DNA from: Falciphora oryzae
Taxonomy: Eukaryota; Ascomycota; Sordariomycetes; Magnaporthales; Magnaporthaceae
Assembly: GCA_000733355.1 (NCBI GenBank)
Contig: JNVV01000003.1
Span: 1,220,999-1,284,998 of the forward strand
Length of the DNA stretch: 64,000 nt
Reading direction: 5' to 3'
Positions 1-12,391 of the stretch are shown in pieces. Within the stretch, counting starts at the first letter, position 1. The number at the start of each line of letters is the position of its first letter. The notes under the pieces were generated by a model. It was not told the origin of the DNA, did no database searches, and worked only from the letters and a program-made list of their open reading frames with translations. The translations under genes were made by a program, and so were the position numbers.

Positions 1-207
1 TTCGCCAGGAGAGTGGCGCGATTCCTCGCCGACGATCCGTCGCCCTTATCCCCTATCGATCTGTCAGGGCTGGCAGACAGGATCACAACCAATGTCGGAT
101 ATTTCGGGACCTACCGTAATCTCGCCCTGGGAACACGGGCTTGATCCCTATTCTAGCCCCAACGTATATAAATAAAATAAAAGGATATTCCACCTAATAG
201 CTTTGCT

Positions 208-441
208 TGTTGGTAGGAGTGTTACTCCTGTAGGCTCGGAGATCTCCCAAAGGAAAGAACAAAGATCTATAGATCTGGAAAGGTGTCTGTATTGATGCAT
301 GAAGGGGAAGGAATCTAGTTACAGGAAAGGGATCGCAAGATCCCCTTTTGTAGGCTCGTGGGAGCGCACGGCCCGTGGGTCTGCTGCTCCACGAGGCGTG
401 GGCCCTTCCTGGATGCACGCGCTAGATCACGTGGATCAACA
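208..441 (+). mobile_element. solo LTR, copy A, with 5-bp target duplication
   Basis: The element begins TGTTGGTAGGAGT and ends in TCAACA, so it has the TG...CA ends of a long terminal repeat (234 bp). It is flanked by the direct repeat TTGCT (203-207 and 442-446), a 5-bp target-site duplication. The first ~110 bp (paired short arms GGAGT/ACTCC, then GGAGATCTCC) closely match three other copies at 16168, 51906 and 56407. No internal retrotransposon coding region is attached, so this is a recombined solo LTR. The orientation label is arbitrary but consistent among copies. Confidence 0.85.
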
Positions 442-446
442 TTGCT

Positions 447-1189
447 AAAAATAAAAAATGCAAAAAAGTAAAACGTTAAAAGTTCCACTTTAACCTTTCT
501 TTATCCCACCCATGTAACTTTTGAAACTCTTTTCCACTTAGGTATGTAATTCTCAGATTCCGGGGGATTAGGGGCTATGGAGCTTTGTTTTAAATCTTTA
601 GGATTCTTTCCAGCTGCCATGGCAGATCTAATAGGATTTGTCCTTGACCTATGTGGTTAAAAATTTTGCAATGTTCGAATTTTGGCCCGGTCCAAGCTGC
701 CAGGTCAGCTAGCAGGCAGGAGGTCAAAACAGGACGGGGAACCCTAGGAGCCTGACAGGGGAGGGGAGGGGGTGTGTCTTTACCGGGCAGAGCTCCCCAA
801 GGCTCTGGCGCGCTTTTTTCCTTGATCTGCCTTTGGGGCGTGCGACGAAGCGTCACGGGAGAGCTTACATGGTTCAGGTGCGTATTTTACGAACGCTAGA
901 TCCACGCCGCTTATATGTCAAAGCTGCTCGCTGGGCTACGAGTCTGGTGGCACATTTGCCTTTGGAATATCACTGTTGACTGCAAAGAGGGACGGCAGTC
1001 TTGATAGAACGACTGCGCAGTCGAGGGCAGCACGAATCGGAGCTGGAATATCACGCCGAATATGATGCACTTTGGTGACTACGGAAATCCAGGATCTTTT
1101 TGTATACGGACAGAGCCATCTCGTTCATGGCCAGAGACTGTGTATGCTCGTGCTACCAGTGAATCTATTCTCACGGGCTTCGGCGACCT
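447..1189. other. intergenic, no gene recognised
   Basis: Only short ORFs without domain-like sequence or codon bias are present. Nothing else was seen. Confidence 0.5.
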
Positions 1190-1495
1190 CTGCAGCTGGA
1201 TGCTGCCTTGGCAGGGTTGTGCCTTTGCGCGGTTCTGTCTTTGCACTGTTCCGGTCCGACTCTCCTGGGTGCTGCCTCGGAGGGGGGGGTGCTGTCTTTG
1301 CAGGGTTCCGCCTGTGTCTCTGGCAACTTGGTGCCACTTCTGCAGGGCTCCGCTTTTGCAAAGCTCTGCCTTTGCAAAGTTCTGTCTTTGTAAAGTTCTG
1401 TCTCGCAGGGTGCTGCCTCTGCGGCCGAGTGCCGCCCCGCAAGGTTTCTTGCCTCTCTAGTTCTGCCTGCCTCTGCAGTGCCGCCCCACAGGGCA
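1190..1495. repeat. degenerate ~18-bp tandem repeat
   Basis: A GC-rich stretch is built of imperfect repeats of roughly GCCTTTGCAAAGTTCT, drifting from GCAGGGTTGTGCCTTTGC on the left to GCCTCTGCAGTGCCGCCC on the right. The period is about 18 bp, a multiple of three, so all frames stay open and give long spurious ORFs on both strands. There is no gene evidence. Confidence 0.6.
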
Positions 1496-2384
1496 CTTGA
1501 GCAAAAGCCACGGCTCGTCTGGGCCAATATCAGCCAGGGCCTGCACGTCTAGCTCCGGAGTCATTTTTGCAACCTTTTCGATATAGCCTCACGCCAGAAC
1601 CTTCTGAACTCGCTCGAACTCGCAAAATAGCCGTAGATACAGCCTCCCAAAGGCAACCTACCTATTGTCAGCATCTAATCCGCGGAAATCCAAAGCTAAT
1701 ATGGTTGTCCTAGCACCAAAGGTCATCGAGCTCTGTTTTTTCAAGCAAAAGGAACATAGCACATTGCCAGATTCGCCAAATTGGCACATAGATGTCACAT
1801 AGGTATTTCAACTGATTTTAACTCGCTATGGCCTAGAGATGGAGACAGAATGTTGGAGATCGGGAGGTCCGCTTTGGGCTGCGTCCAACGAGGGGGGGGG
1901 GGTGCGTTTAGTTTTGGGCCGGCAGAAAAATCTGCATGGGTCGACCTGACAATTGTGTCAATAGGAAGCACGCTCTGCAAGGCAGGGGCAACTATTGTCC
2001 CTGTTAGTGGTGAATCTGAGGAACAGAACCGGCAAGATCACTTGTATCTGGCGAAGAATCAAACGGATGTCGAAAACCGAGCAGCCACCACTGAACGGCA
2101 GCTGTCATGTATCTGTGCCAAGAACTAGCCTTCTGGAGAGCTTTCAACTCCGAGCCCCTGGCAGCTTGACTTGCACAGCGGACTTGGAGCTACTTTCAGG
2201 CCACAAGCTTGTCCTTCCCGGTAGACTAGACTCGTGATATCCATCCGCCCAATTTGTGCAGGAGAACTGAGGCAGCCCCTAATGCTACGGCCTTCTTCGT
2301 CACCTGACCCGAGCTTGGGACGTGTAGCCCCTCCTAAATGCTGGTTACCTGGCCACTGGAGTTATTGCGAGGCAATGATTGGTC
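1496..2384. other. intergenic, no gene recognised
   Basis: Short ORFs only. The stretch probably includes the promoter of the gene that starts near 2385. Nothing specific was seen. Confidence 0.4.
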
Positions 2385-3214
2385 ATGGGAGAGAGCCGGT
2401 GGGCTCAGCCGAGTGAGTACAGACCCGTCCCAAGTCTGAGGAGAGAAAACGGAGCGTAGACGTGGATTGGGCCTTCCTTCTTTGGCAAACTTTTCTGTCT
2501 CGAAGCACGCGTCTCTGTCAGGCTTTGAACAAACACCGTCAAGTCCAGCCCAGCTTCCTAAAGTCTTTGATTTTCATTACCAGCAGAGATCATAGGACCA
2601 CAAGGCAACAATCTTTCCACTTCCATTGCCCTCCTGGCTGTCGACGAGACATACCCCCACAACAAGACTCCCAAATACAAACGTCTGTTGCTGGTCACGC
2701 GTGGACGAGACCGATCCCAAGTCCGAGTCAACTACAAAGCCGCACACAAAGGACATCCCCGCCATCGCCGAGACAAGATGCGGCCTAACAAAGCCGAAAA
2801 GCACCACTGGTAAGTCCAGGCCTTGCCCAGACCTCAGGAAAAAGACAATGGATCTAACCTGCGAGTGATGGGTATCTTAGTGATGTGTGTGGAAAGACGG
2901 GCTCGGCAAAAACATGCCTCAAAAAAGGCCACATGTCCATCTGCGAAAAGCACCCCGACGAAATGCACTCAGTGTACCAACAGTGCGTTAAATGCACCAT
3001 GGAAAGAAAGAGAGACGAGCGCCTGAAAAGGGCGGCCAGATCCACGCAGACTCCCGGCTCCACGAGCGAGTCGGGGACGATCAGACAGAACGAGAAGGGC
3101 AAGAAGGCCGGAAAAAGGGCGGGCGGGGTGGCCAAGGAGGATACGGAGGCCACACCAGCGAAGAGCAAGAACAAGAAGAGCAAGAAGAAGGGCAAAGGTA
3201 AGGGACAGCAGTGA
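2385..3214 (+). CDS. Cys/His-rich putative zinc-binding protein with Lys-rich tail
   Basis: Proposed exons are 2385-2412, 2584-2809 and 2881-3214, giving 195 aa. The exon 2/3 junction is well supported: GTAAGT donor, TTAG acceptor, and the join completes a Cys to give EKHHCDVCGKTGSAKTC. This is followed by CLKKGHMSICEKH and QQCVKC, so about seven Cys and several His are spaced like one or two small zinc-binding modules. The middle of exon 2 reads as ordinary globular protein. The C-terminal ~60 residues are rich in Lys, Gly and Ala and end in a KSKNKKSKKKGKGKG-type tract, which could bind nucleic acid or act as a nuclear signal. No family name is claimed. The 28-nt first exon is the weakest part; it was chosen because its GTGAGT donor and phase fit, while the reading frame is closed upstream of exon 2. 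Confidence 0.6.
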
Positions 3215-5037
3215 TGACCAGCCTTGACGCTTCCTCATCCAGCCCGTATTTTGCCCACCAAGCCAATATCTGCCCAAGGACCATACGACGGATGATCGGG
3301 ATGGAATGGTGAAGATCGGGGGGTGAGGAGGAAGACCTTGTTGGCAACAGCCTGCAGACCCAACCCAGCCAAAACATATCGGATGGAAATGGAAGAGATT
3401 GCAATCGTGTCTTATAGTCAGTCACAGCGAGGAAGATAGACGGCCGCGACGTCCCATGCACCTATTTAAAAGACGACGTCGTCCGAGTGGGTTCTCTAGC
3501 TCCCGCAATGTCATTTTGACATCTGCCGATCGATGGCGATCGACTCCGAGGCTGATCCCTGTCCGGACGCGCCGCATCTGTTCCCATCCTATCCCCTACA
3601 AGGGCCAAGCCTGAAACAGAGCAAGTCGTGGCGAATGCCCACCGCTATTTCCGGAGTTGGCGCCGCTCACCCAATGCGCTGGGCCCTGTAGCCGCCGGCG
3701 ACAGCTGCCAGAATAGACAAAGAACCAGAGCATGCACAGGCCGCAGCCCTGCTCGGCTGGATTTCGGCATCTCGAGCCGTGGCTCGCGGCTGCCCTTGAG
3801 GTGATGCCATCGCACAGAGTATGTTCTGACTCGCCGAGGCATTGTATCCCCGGTGCTGACCCCGCCAGCAGTATTTGAAACGGGGTTTGTTGACGGCACG
3901 CAGCCCTTTTCCGGAAGAACGAAAAAAAAAAACGCGGAAAATAAATGCCTCGATTCTTGACCGCGGACGTCTGAGGCCCACCCTGTCGGGCGCCGCGGGA
4001 GACGGGCGCGTCGCGATGTGGGAGGTGGGGAGATGGAGAGTGTGTCAGGCTTGACTGATGGGTGAAGGAGAACGCTTCTGAGTGGAAGCCAGGGAGAAAA
4101 GGGGGATGGGTCGAGAGGAGAGGCCTAGATACGAGACCACAACCCGGAACATCTATGAACTGCTAAACCCGTGCTTGATGCCTGCGCAATAGCCACACCA
4201 GCGCTCTAGCCCCTCAGCTGCACCGAGGGATCGAGGGGAACGACGCGCTGCTAATTACCAGAAGAGGTCCATCAGAAGCCTGGCCTGACGTTGGATGCGT
4301 GTCAAAAGCTTGGCGCCTAAACCCTCCGATCCAAAAGCCGCGGGCCAGCCGGAGAAGCCTTGAGGGCCGACAGGGCAGGCCATCCCGCCAAAGCCAAGAC
4401 ATTCTTGATCTCGATGGGCGGCCGGGGCTGTATTGCTTGTCCAACGCCAATTCCTTCCCTCCCGCGTGGCTGACGTTGCGATCCGCGGATCTGCGTGCTA
4501 CGTCGATCATTGGGAACCTCCACATTCCCCTGGGCAAAACGGCCACGGGGGGAGAGGCCTTGTGATGCTTGTTTCGGATCGAGGTTTCACGCCAAGCATC
4601 GTGGTTACCAAATGCGGTCGTGAAAGGGCCAGACTAGCGCCCCGTCATTGGATGGCAGCCGTTGGGGACGGAGGGGCCGCCCAAGTGGGTCGTCTTGGTG
4701 ACAGGCATACACCCTCTGGATTTGAGGGCTCCAGGTCGATGCAAAAACTCGTCTCCCCCGGGTAGGATTCGCATAAACGTCGAAAAAAGGGGTCAGCTTT
4801 GTGTTTCGACTAGTTGCCCATGTCGGCATTGCTGGCGTGGAGTGTACGTCGGCGGGAATACACGTAAACACGCCGGCTTGTGGGATCGATCCATCGTCGG
4901 AGCTCCATCATGGAAGGGGTCAGCGTGCAACCAGCCACGCCGGCAAGCCAGGGCAGCGCGGCACGCGAAGAATCGAGCCTGCCAAACAGGCCGGCAGACA
5001 GACGTCTTGTGCCGATGGGGCCGAGTGCCCGGGCAGA
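3215..5037. other. intergenic, no gene recognised
   Basis: GC-rich short ORFs overlap on both strands without consistent codon use. No gene is supported here. Confidence 0.45.
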
Positions 5038-5044
5038 TATAAAA
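5038..5044 (+). promoter_or_regulatory. TATA box candidate of the Egh16-like gene
   Basis: TATAAAA lies 285 bp upstream of the ATG at 5329, followed by CT-rich tracts typical of fungal transcription start regions. This would imply a 5' leader of roughly 250 nt. Confidence 0.45.
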
Positions 5045-5328
5045 ACCTTTGTTGGCTCCCCAGACTCTGCCAAGACTTTTTCTCCTCCTCATCAGGCCAG
5101 CGGCTAACACATCATATCATCTTCTCTGGATCTTCCATTCTCTTTGTTCTATTTTCACTTCCATCCGCGGCCGGTTGACTCGGCCCGCCTCTTGAACGCT
5201 TACCACCAACACCGCTGGTCGTCCTATCCAAGCCATCGAGCCACATTCTTTTCCAGCTGCCAGATCCGTTATCCGAGCAAGTCTCCATAAACCCAGCCCT
5301 CCTCCACGCGGCAACCTAGCCTCTCAGC

Positions 5329-6292
5329 ATGCTCGCCAAGGCCCTCCTCCTCGCCCTTGCGGCCTCTCCCCTCGTCGCCGCCCACGGCAAGCCGGTCGTC
5401 ATCAAGGGCGACCTCGGCGGCAACGGCACGGCACTTGGGAATCAAGGAGGTATCATCCCCGGCGAGGGGCCCAACCGCAAGACGGAGCCCGACACGACCG
5501 TGTTCAAGAAAGTCAATGGCAAGGTCGTCTTCCAGTCCAACGGCCTGGGCCGCACCAACGGCAAGGGCCAGAACAAGCTCGCCATGATCAAGTCCGCCAT
5601 GGCCCTGTCCGGCAGCACCCTGCCCCAGGTCTCGTCCACCGGCGGCTCCATCGAGGGGACCTATCATATTGTTACCGACGATGTTTGTAGCTTCTTGTCT
5701 CGGCCGAGCCCGGCCGTATACCTACCTAGTTTTTGATGCGAAGCACCTCTGCTAACAACAGCCTCCCCACCATCAGGGCGCCGGACCCATCCAGGCCTGC
5801 ATCGACCCGAGCGCGACGGGCAACTTTGAGAACTGCACCATGCTCCCCGTCGTGACGCAGGTGCCCGGCAACGGCGGCCGCATCAAGGCGCCCAAGAAGA
5901 ACGGCAAGCGCGACGGCCTCGCCGCCGAGCTGTGGGACCGCGCCCTCGAGGCCCTGCACGAGCGCGGCCTCATCAAGCGCGCCGCCAAGAACGTGAACCA
6001 GGACTTCCCCATGAAGTTCTCGGTCCCGGCCGGCACGACGTGCCAGGGCACAATCGGGGGCATGAACAACGTCTGTCTCGTCAAGATCGCAAACCCCAAC
6101 AGGGCGGGGCCCTTTGGCGGCGTCATGCCCATCCAGATCCCGCCCAGCGGAACCGCCCCGGCGACCGGCGGCAACGCCACCGCCCCCGCGGCCCCGGCGA
6201 CGAGCACCCCCGCTAAGAAGGCGGCGGCAAAGGCTGCTGCCAAGGCTGCTTCCAAGGGCAACGGCCGCCGCGGCGTCGAGTTCACGGCCTAG
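5329..6292 (+). CDS. Egh16-like secreted protein (appressorium/virulence-associated family)
   Basis: Two exons, 5329-5682 and 5777-6292, joined in phase 0, give 289 aa. Residues 1-19 are a signal peptide ending in LVAAHG. The body has the features of the Egh16/MAS-type secreted family: an N-terminal GxxxxVIKGDLGG segment, a central segment with IQACIDPS and NFENCTML, a GGRIKAPKK stretch and a conserved GTTCQGTIGGMNNVCLVK motif followed by NRAGPFGG. Four Cys can form two disulfides. Family members are induced during infection-structure formation in powdery mildew and the rice blast fungus, but the biochemical role is unknown and saprotrophs also carry them. After the domain comes an Ala/Pro/Thr-rich linker and a Lys/Ala-rich basic tail (KKAAAKAAAKAASKGNG), which is unusual for a secreted protein and could bind wall polymers. 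The family call is from recognition, not a search. Confidence 0.82.
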
Positions 6293-7018
6293 ATCGCTCC
6301 TCCCTGACGCCCATATTGGGCCTCCCTTTCCTCCTTTGACCACGGGCTGGCGAGGAGGCTTGGCGGGTGGTGTGGTGATTCCCGCGCAGGACTGGGATGG
6401 AGAGATGGAAGGAGAGACGGTATGTGAAAAATGCCGGGTGAGGATGCTGCTGGTTCACCGGTTATGTGGATGCTTCAATTGTATATAGTCGATACCCGAT
6501 CCCTTGAATGAAGATATGAAATAGCCGTGCATTCATCTTGCTCCTGAGATCCGGAAACGATCAGTCGTAGACAGACCACACGTCGTGGCCGTGAAGCCGA
6601 CAAAGAGACAACCTAAAGCCCGATTGATATACCACAATCTTCATGCCTTAGACCATGTGTGTCGCTACCTGGTTGCGAACAAAATTAAGAGTTTATGTGC
6701 CGTAAAGGCGACCACGGTCTCGAGGGGCTCTACTACACCGACAGGTGCCGGATACAAGCTACATCGGCAGGAGACGCTCTAGGACGGGGTTAGTCCCTTA
6801 GACCTGAAGGCGCCCGTTATATACAGCAGTATTCAGCAGTATGTAATTTGCGACCTCGGTGAAGAGGTGCGAAGGATATACATGAACCCCGATCCTCCTA
6901 TTCGGAGGGCCGACATGGTCTCCTCAACGCCCAACAGCTATGACCCAGATGTCAGGCGCTGGGCAGCAAAAGCCGGGGACTGGAAGCGCCACCGGACCAC
7001 CCGACCCCGGGACGATTC
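6293..7018. other. convergent intergenic region
   Basis: This lies between the 3' ends of the Egh16-like gene and the xylanase and should hold both 3' UTRs. No further gene was seen. Confidence 0.5.
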
Positions 7019-8477
7019 TCAAATGCACTGGTAGTACCAGTCGTTGATCCTTGTGCAGGTCCACGGGCTGACACAGACGGTGCCGCCGGTCCAGCCGTTC
7101 CCGCCGCACTGGTCCCACCGGTTCTGCGTCCCGCCCGAGGGAGGTTGCGTCGGTGTCGGCTGGGGCGGCTGCGTGGTCGGGCCCGGGCCGCTGGTGGTCG
7201 GCTGGGGGTTGGGCCCGCCGCCCGTGGCCGCGGCGGCGAGCAGGCTCGAGACCGAGGTCCAGGCGGGCTTGCGGTTAAAGTTGGAGTCGTACAGCAGGGC
7301 GTCGCCGGTTCCGGGGAACGTTCCGGGGATCCATCTGTTTTTGATCGAGAGGTTAGACTGAAGAATGGGACGGCTAAACGAGGTATCCAAAAGACTTACG
7401 AGTACTTGTCTGTAAAGCCCCAGATGGTAATCCCAACGCAGCCCTGGACGTCGAGGCACGAACCGACGACGTTTGCGTAGTCGTTGCCCTGGCGCTGGAG
7501 GGCCGCGGTCGACGCGGGCAGGCTTTCGTGGCGGATGTCAAGCTCCGTGTATGCGACCTCGACGTTCATCGAGGTAAAACGGCGCAGGACCGTGGCCAGG
7601 TTAGCCCGGCTTGGCGTCGTGCCGACGATCAGGTGGCCCTGGAAGCCGACGCCATCGATGGGCGCGCCGGCCTGCTGGATGATCTGCACGGCCTGGACGA
7701 CGCGGTTCGTCTTGGCGCCGTTGTACTCGAGGTTGTAGTCGTTGTAGTAACTGCATGGGAAACACGGGACAGGACCGTCAGTATTTGTTTGTACCAGGCA
7801 CGGACGGGCAAAGGAGTCAAACACTTACAGCTTGGTGCTCGGGTCAGCAGCCCTCGCGATCCGAAAGGACAGTGGAAGGAAGTCGGTCCCAAAAACTCTG
7901 TAGAAGACGCTGTTGCGCCACTCCCCATTGTCGTCCACCGCCTCGTTGACGACGTCCCATGCATAGCAGTTGCCCTTGTAGTGACCTATCACGTTGTTGA
8001 TGTGCGTCTCGATGACGGACTGCAGAGACTGCCGATTCCAGGAGCCGGAGGCCACTGTCGTGTTTGCTGTCAATGCTTGCTCACCACTCCGAAGACTCTT
8101 TTACTCATTCACCGTAGTCGTGGCACTAGATACTCACCCCAGTTGGGCAGCTGGCTGTGCCAGACCAGCGTGTGGCAGCGGAGGATCTGGCCGTTCTGGG
8201 CAGCCAGGTTGGCCGAAACGTCTCCCGAGGCGTAGTTGAATTGGCCCCTGGTTCCCTGGATCGCATCCCATTTCATCCCGTTCTCCGGTACCAGCTGTCC
8301 GATCTCGGCCTTGTTGTTGACGATGTTCATGTAGGCCTGGTCTCGGCCGACAGTGCCCTCTCCCACGGCGGTACCGAAGTACATCAGACCCGCATTCTGG
8401 GCTAACGTGTTCAGCTGGCCCGAGACCGTGGGAGCCAGAACGCCCAAGGCGGCGACTAGGGCAGCGTTGGCGTGCAT
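7019..8477 (-). CDS. GH10 endo-1,4-beta-xylanase with C-terminal CBM1
   Basis: Four exons (8477-8138, 8054-7829, 7750-7400, 7334-7019), all phases consistent, encode 410 aa. A signal peptide (to about residue 20) precedes a GH10 catalytic domain. Visible motifs are the acid/base Glu in [10 protein letters not shown] (E151) and the nucleophile Glu in AYTELDIRH (E258), with [14 protein letters not shown] and [13 protein letters not shown] also typical of the family. A Pro/Thr/Gly-rich linker leads to a fungal cellulose-binding CBM1 over the last ~36 residues ([15 protein letters not shown] ... WYYQCI) with four Cys and the aromatic face. The enzyme should be secreted, hydrolyse beta-1,4-xylan internally, and be held on cellulose by the CBM1. 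The start was chosen at the Met that opens the signal peptide. Introns are 83, 78 and 65 bp. Confidence 0.95.
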
Positions 8478-8577
8478 GGTGGGCGCTTCTGTTCTTGACG
8501 CGGGCTGCCGCGTGGTTGCAGTTTTGGGCTTGCGCCGCTGGCTCAGCTTCTTTGGGGCGCGGGATCCTATCGGGTTC

Positions 8578-8583
8578 CTAGCC
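8578..8583 (-). promoter_or_regulatory. GGCTAR motif (possible XlnR/XYR1 site)
   Basis: On the minus strand this reads GGCTAG, matching GGCTAR, the binding motif of the xylanase regulators of filamentous ascomycetes. It lies about 100 bp upstream of the xylanase ATG, inside the probable leader or core promoter. Another GGCTAG occurs on the plus strand at 8899-8904. A 6-bp match can arise by chance. Confidence 0.3.
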
Positions 8584-8632
8584 TTGGCGGCGAGAATGGG
8601 GATGCACGAAGCACATGGCGGAGCGTCTTCTG

Positions 8633-8640
8633 CTTTTATA
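8633..8640 (-). promoter_or_regulatory. TATA box candidate of the xylanase gene
   Basis: On the minus strand this reads TATAAAAG, about 155 bp upstream of the xylanase start codon, a normal spacing for an inducible fungal gene. Confidence 0.5.
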
Positions 8641-11600
8641 TCCTGTGAGACGACCAGGCTGTACGGGGAAAACCTGGAGATGGTGCCATCCATGGCATGC
8701 TGCCAAGCGGCCCGCAGCCCAGTCGGACACAGGATTCTCCGACCCCAACTCAAGTATCTCCGTCATCGTGGCGGGCACGCCCATGACGCTCGATATCCAT
8801 CCTGCCACTCAGCATCACCACTCGCGCGCGTCCGGGCCGACGTCAGTATCTCCTGGGGACGCCACATCCCGGTACCAGCTCTGTGAAGGCCGAGGCTTGG
8901 CTAGCGCGGTCGCTCGGAGGGAGCAGCTGCGGTACAAGAAGAGGTTGAAAAAGAAGCGTGCGCGTACTGCTCAGGTGGAGAATAGATATATTTGGAACTA
9001 GCATCTGCCTTGCCCGGCGAGCTTCACGGGTGGTATGTTGGGGAAATGGGGATGCTGGGCGCGTGGCGGCCAACGCCCCTCACCTGCCGACTTGGCCCTC
9101 CTCGTCCGCGCCGGGATTTCCACCAATGTGCCCCCGCCGCTTCTCCAAATCTCTTAGGGTCGCGCGACTAGCGAAAAAGCTCGGCCGGGCTCCCAGGGAG
9201 AGTCTTGAAATTGCGCGCCCAGCCGGAGGGCTCCCCCGATCGCTGCGTCTCGACGGCCGGAAAGAGCAGGGCGGAAGGTATCCCGCCGAGATTGCTTCTC
9301 TAAGAGGCGAAGGGGTTAGAGAAACCTTGCAAGCGCTGCTGGAGGTCGGAGTTGAGCGGGCTCGGCCGTCAGCCTCTACGTGGAAAACAAATAACCTGAG
9401 TTCGGACGACGACCTCGGCTAGTCGGGGAGTGAGCCTGTCGGGCGTGTTGACGATATTGTGGGTGGTAATATGACCCAGTGCTGGTGGGTGCCCGTGGTT
9501 TCGACCGTGACGATGTGCTGCAGTGGACAGCCATGATGCCGTCGATTGACGCCGCAGGCACGGGCCTCAACCAACCTGGTGCAGGGGTTTCTCCCGTCGT
9601 GGGTCCTTCAGTCAGTCTCCAGATGGCACTGGCACATGCCTCATGTTCGTCGCGTCTGATCCCGCGGTCGCTACCCGCAGCCCACTTCTCGGGCACCCGC
9701 ACTATCAAGACCCATCCATTGACTCAATGATAGCACGTGACGTGCTTGTGGCGAAGGCGGCGTCCCGAGACGTTGTCGGCGTACCCGAAACCGTGGAACG
9801 AGACAATCAATGTGCAACGCGGGCAGTCCAAATCCCAAGTGAGACTCTCAGCCTCAGCCACGCGAACATGGCAAAAATGACAAAAAGCGCGAAGCCGGCC
9901 GCTTGGGTCGGGAGCCGACATGGAGGTCCATGTGGGCTGGGCTGGAGAGCATCTTGTGCTGTCGCGCACAAAGTGATCGTCGACCCCGAACCACCCAACT
10001 GGCGGCAGACAAGCAACTGTCACCAGATCGGATAATCGGCTTCGTGCGAGGCGTGCTTGGACCGCAAACAGGCAACTAGTTTCGACGCGCAGCTGCCACG
10101 TTTGGACTGAACCCTGCCGCCTTCATGTGATGTGTGACCCAGGGGGGTGGTGAACCCCTGGCCCCAGCTGCCCCTGGACGCCATGCTACGGTGCTCGAGT
10201 CAAGGGGGTCCCGCGTCCAAGAACCAATTTCTCTTTCCAAGAATTCCAATTGACTTCCATGGCTTGCACGACTTGCGGCATGCCCGCCTTGTCGAACGCA
10301 GAGCCGCGCTTAGCGATTCCCTCCTTTGCTGGCAACTGGCTACCTTCGGCCCCTGGTCGTGGCGTGCGTGACTTGTCTCGGCGTGAAGCCCTCACGTCCC
10401 AAGAAGAAGAAAAGAAAAAAAAAAAAAAAAAAAAAAAAAAAAGGAAACAAGCGCAAGCGCGCACGAGCAGCCTTTGCGAAGCTCCTGTGAGCGCATCCCG
10501 GAGAGCGCGCGAGGCGTGGAACCCGTTGTCTTCAAAGATAACTGGCGTTTATATAGGTGTCTGATGGCCTCGTCGGAGGTCCGCGGCATCGCGCGCAATG
10601 AACAACAAAGGAGGACATCACGCCAACAATTACGTAGCGCATTGTATGCGTGTGATTGACATCTTTCGCTGCGCACGGACATATTGGAACACGAAGGATT
10701 CTGAGCAAGGGCGCTTGCCAGAAAGAGAAGGTGGTTTTCATGGACTGCCAGTATACGAGCACACACCTGTCAACCCACCCAACTCTATCTCGCCCGGTAT
10801 GCACGTCAACCCACGTCAACTTAGACCGCCCGGTGAAGATCGAGCAGCCCCGAGCGCTCGAAAGAGCCGCGGCTTGCGTAAGGTGCAAGCAGGCCGAGCG
10901 GGTTGGCGAGTGAACAGATAGCAGGGTCGCGTCGCGTTGGGTAAGAGAAAAAAGAAAAGCTGGAACGAGTCTGCACATGTGGAACATGACGCTGACTCGC
11001 CCTGCCGGGGAGGAGGTCCATTGACGCCCGGTCTGCAGGGTTCTCCTAGCGGCAGTTGAAGGGCAGGGGCAGGCGAGTGAAGATCAAGGGGCCATAACCT
11101 GGATTGCGATGGCAGATCTAACGGGCTCGACTCCCGCTTTGGGGAAGCCCAGGCGCCCCACAGCTTCACCCTCTGTCTCTTATCTTTTTTAGTCTCTTCT
11201 TGCAATACGCTGGCCAGGCTCTCCCGGCCAGATGCTGATACAAAGCGGCGGGAGCTGACAAAGTTGTCAATCGCCCACACTCGCAGCCGCTGGCGAAAAC
11301 CCGTTACGCTTCTATATTAAATGAATCATGCACCTTTATCCCCGTTATGCTTATCTCGAGCTCGTTGATCCGGATCAGTCTGCTCGAAAGAGGTCGACGT
11401 CCGCGATGATTGATTAGCATCCGCGCGCGGGCCGCTGCCAAAGCCTATCTACCCCTCTTTATCGCAGTCGTATTCCCCATGAGGGTAAAAATGTCCGAGT
11501 GCACTGACGTCTGCTCGCACTTGTCGGCTTTTTGATTGCTTTCTACCTCCATCTCCCGGGTTGGTGACACGCTCCCTACCCTCTTCCCCTCACCAGCGCC

Positions 11601-12391
11601 GTCGCCGCCCTTCGGCATAAGTGGCACATCTCCATGGTGAAAGCACGCCGGCAAAACGTGTCTAGACGGATATAGATTCTATGCTGCCTTGTTTCGCCAG
11701 ACCAGTTGTTGTTTCTTGTCTTAGTATTATTAGGAGCGCGGCGTGCGTGTCTGACACTTGCGCGGCGATTAACTGTTCGAGTAAGCATTAAAAAGCCGCC
11801 TGCCTGCATGGAACTCGATGCAGAACGCCCCCAATGCATTTCAAATATCCTCGGACGGTTAAGGGGTCCTCCATGGTTAGGCGAGGTGCCACGCCATTCG
11901 AGTACCCACGTGCTTCGTTCCAAGACCCATCGATTTGGACACTCGGACGGCACGCACCCATCCGACCCAGGGAGGACATGGTCTCGCAACAGGGTTCATT
12001 ACTCGCTCAACCCCGAGCCGCCTCGCGCTTACACCGGCCATGTGTGCGTGTGCCCTCCCAAGCAGGTTTTACCTGGCGCGAGAGGGGCTCTTAAAGTACG
12101 TAGACGCCGCAGAGCCTGGGATGGTGCGGGTTCCGATGTGTCCGGCAGTCTGTATCTTAAAAGAACAACCGGGGGACCGAGATATCGAAACGCGCGCCCG
12201 CTCCTCTTCCCCGATGTCTCGGTCGACATGAGCCCTCGATAGCGAATAGCCTCAGAGACGTCGACTGTCCTGCGTGGTGTGGTGCCGCCAACACTCTGCG
12301 CCCGTCCGGATGGTCCGATATCAAGGGGCGCCCAGCTTCTGAGAAAAACCCCCGACCTGCCCGACGACGACCGCTAAGCTCACCGCCCACT
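8641..12391. other. long intergenic region with poly(A) tract
   Basis: About 3.7 kb without a supportable gene. ORFs here have no recognisable motifs and overlap on both strands. An A tract of about 26 nt occurs near 10417-10442. The left part should hold distal promoter elements of the xylanase gene and the right end the promoter of the gene at 12392. Confidence 0.45.

Noticed and set aside
5726..6343. 205-codon minus-strand ORF over the Egh16-like gene
   Set aside because: Antisense shadow of exon 2.
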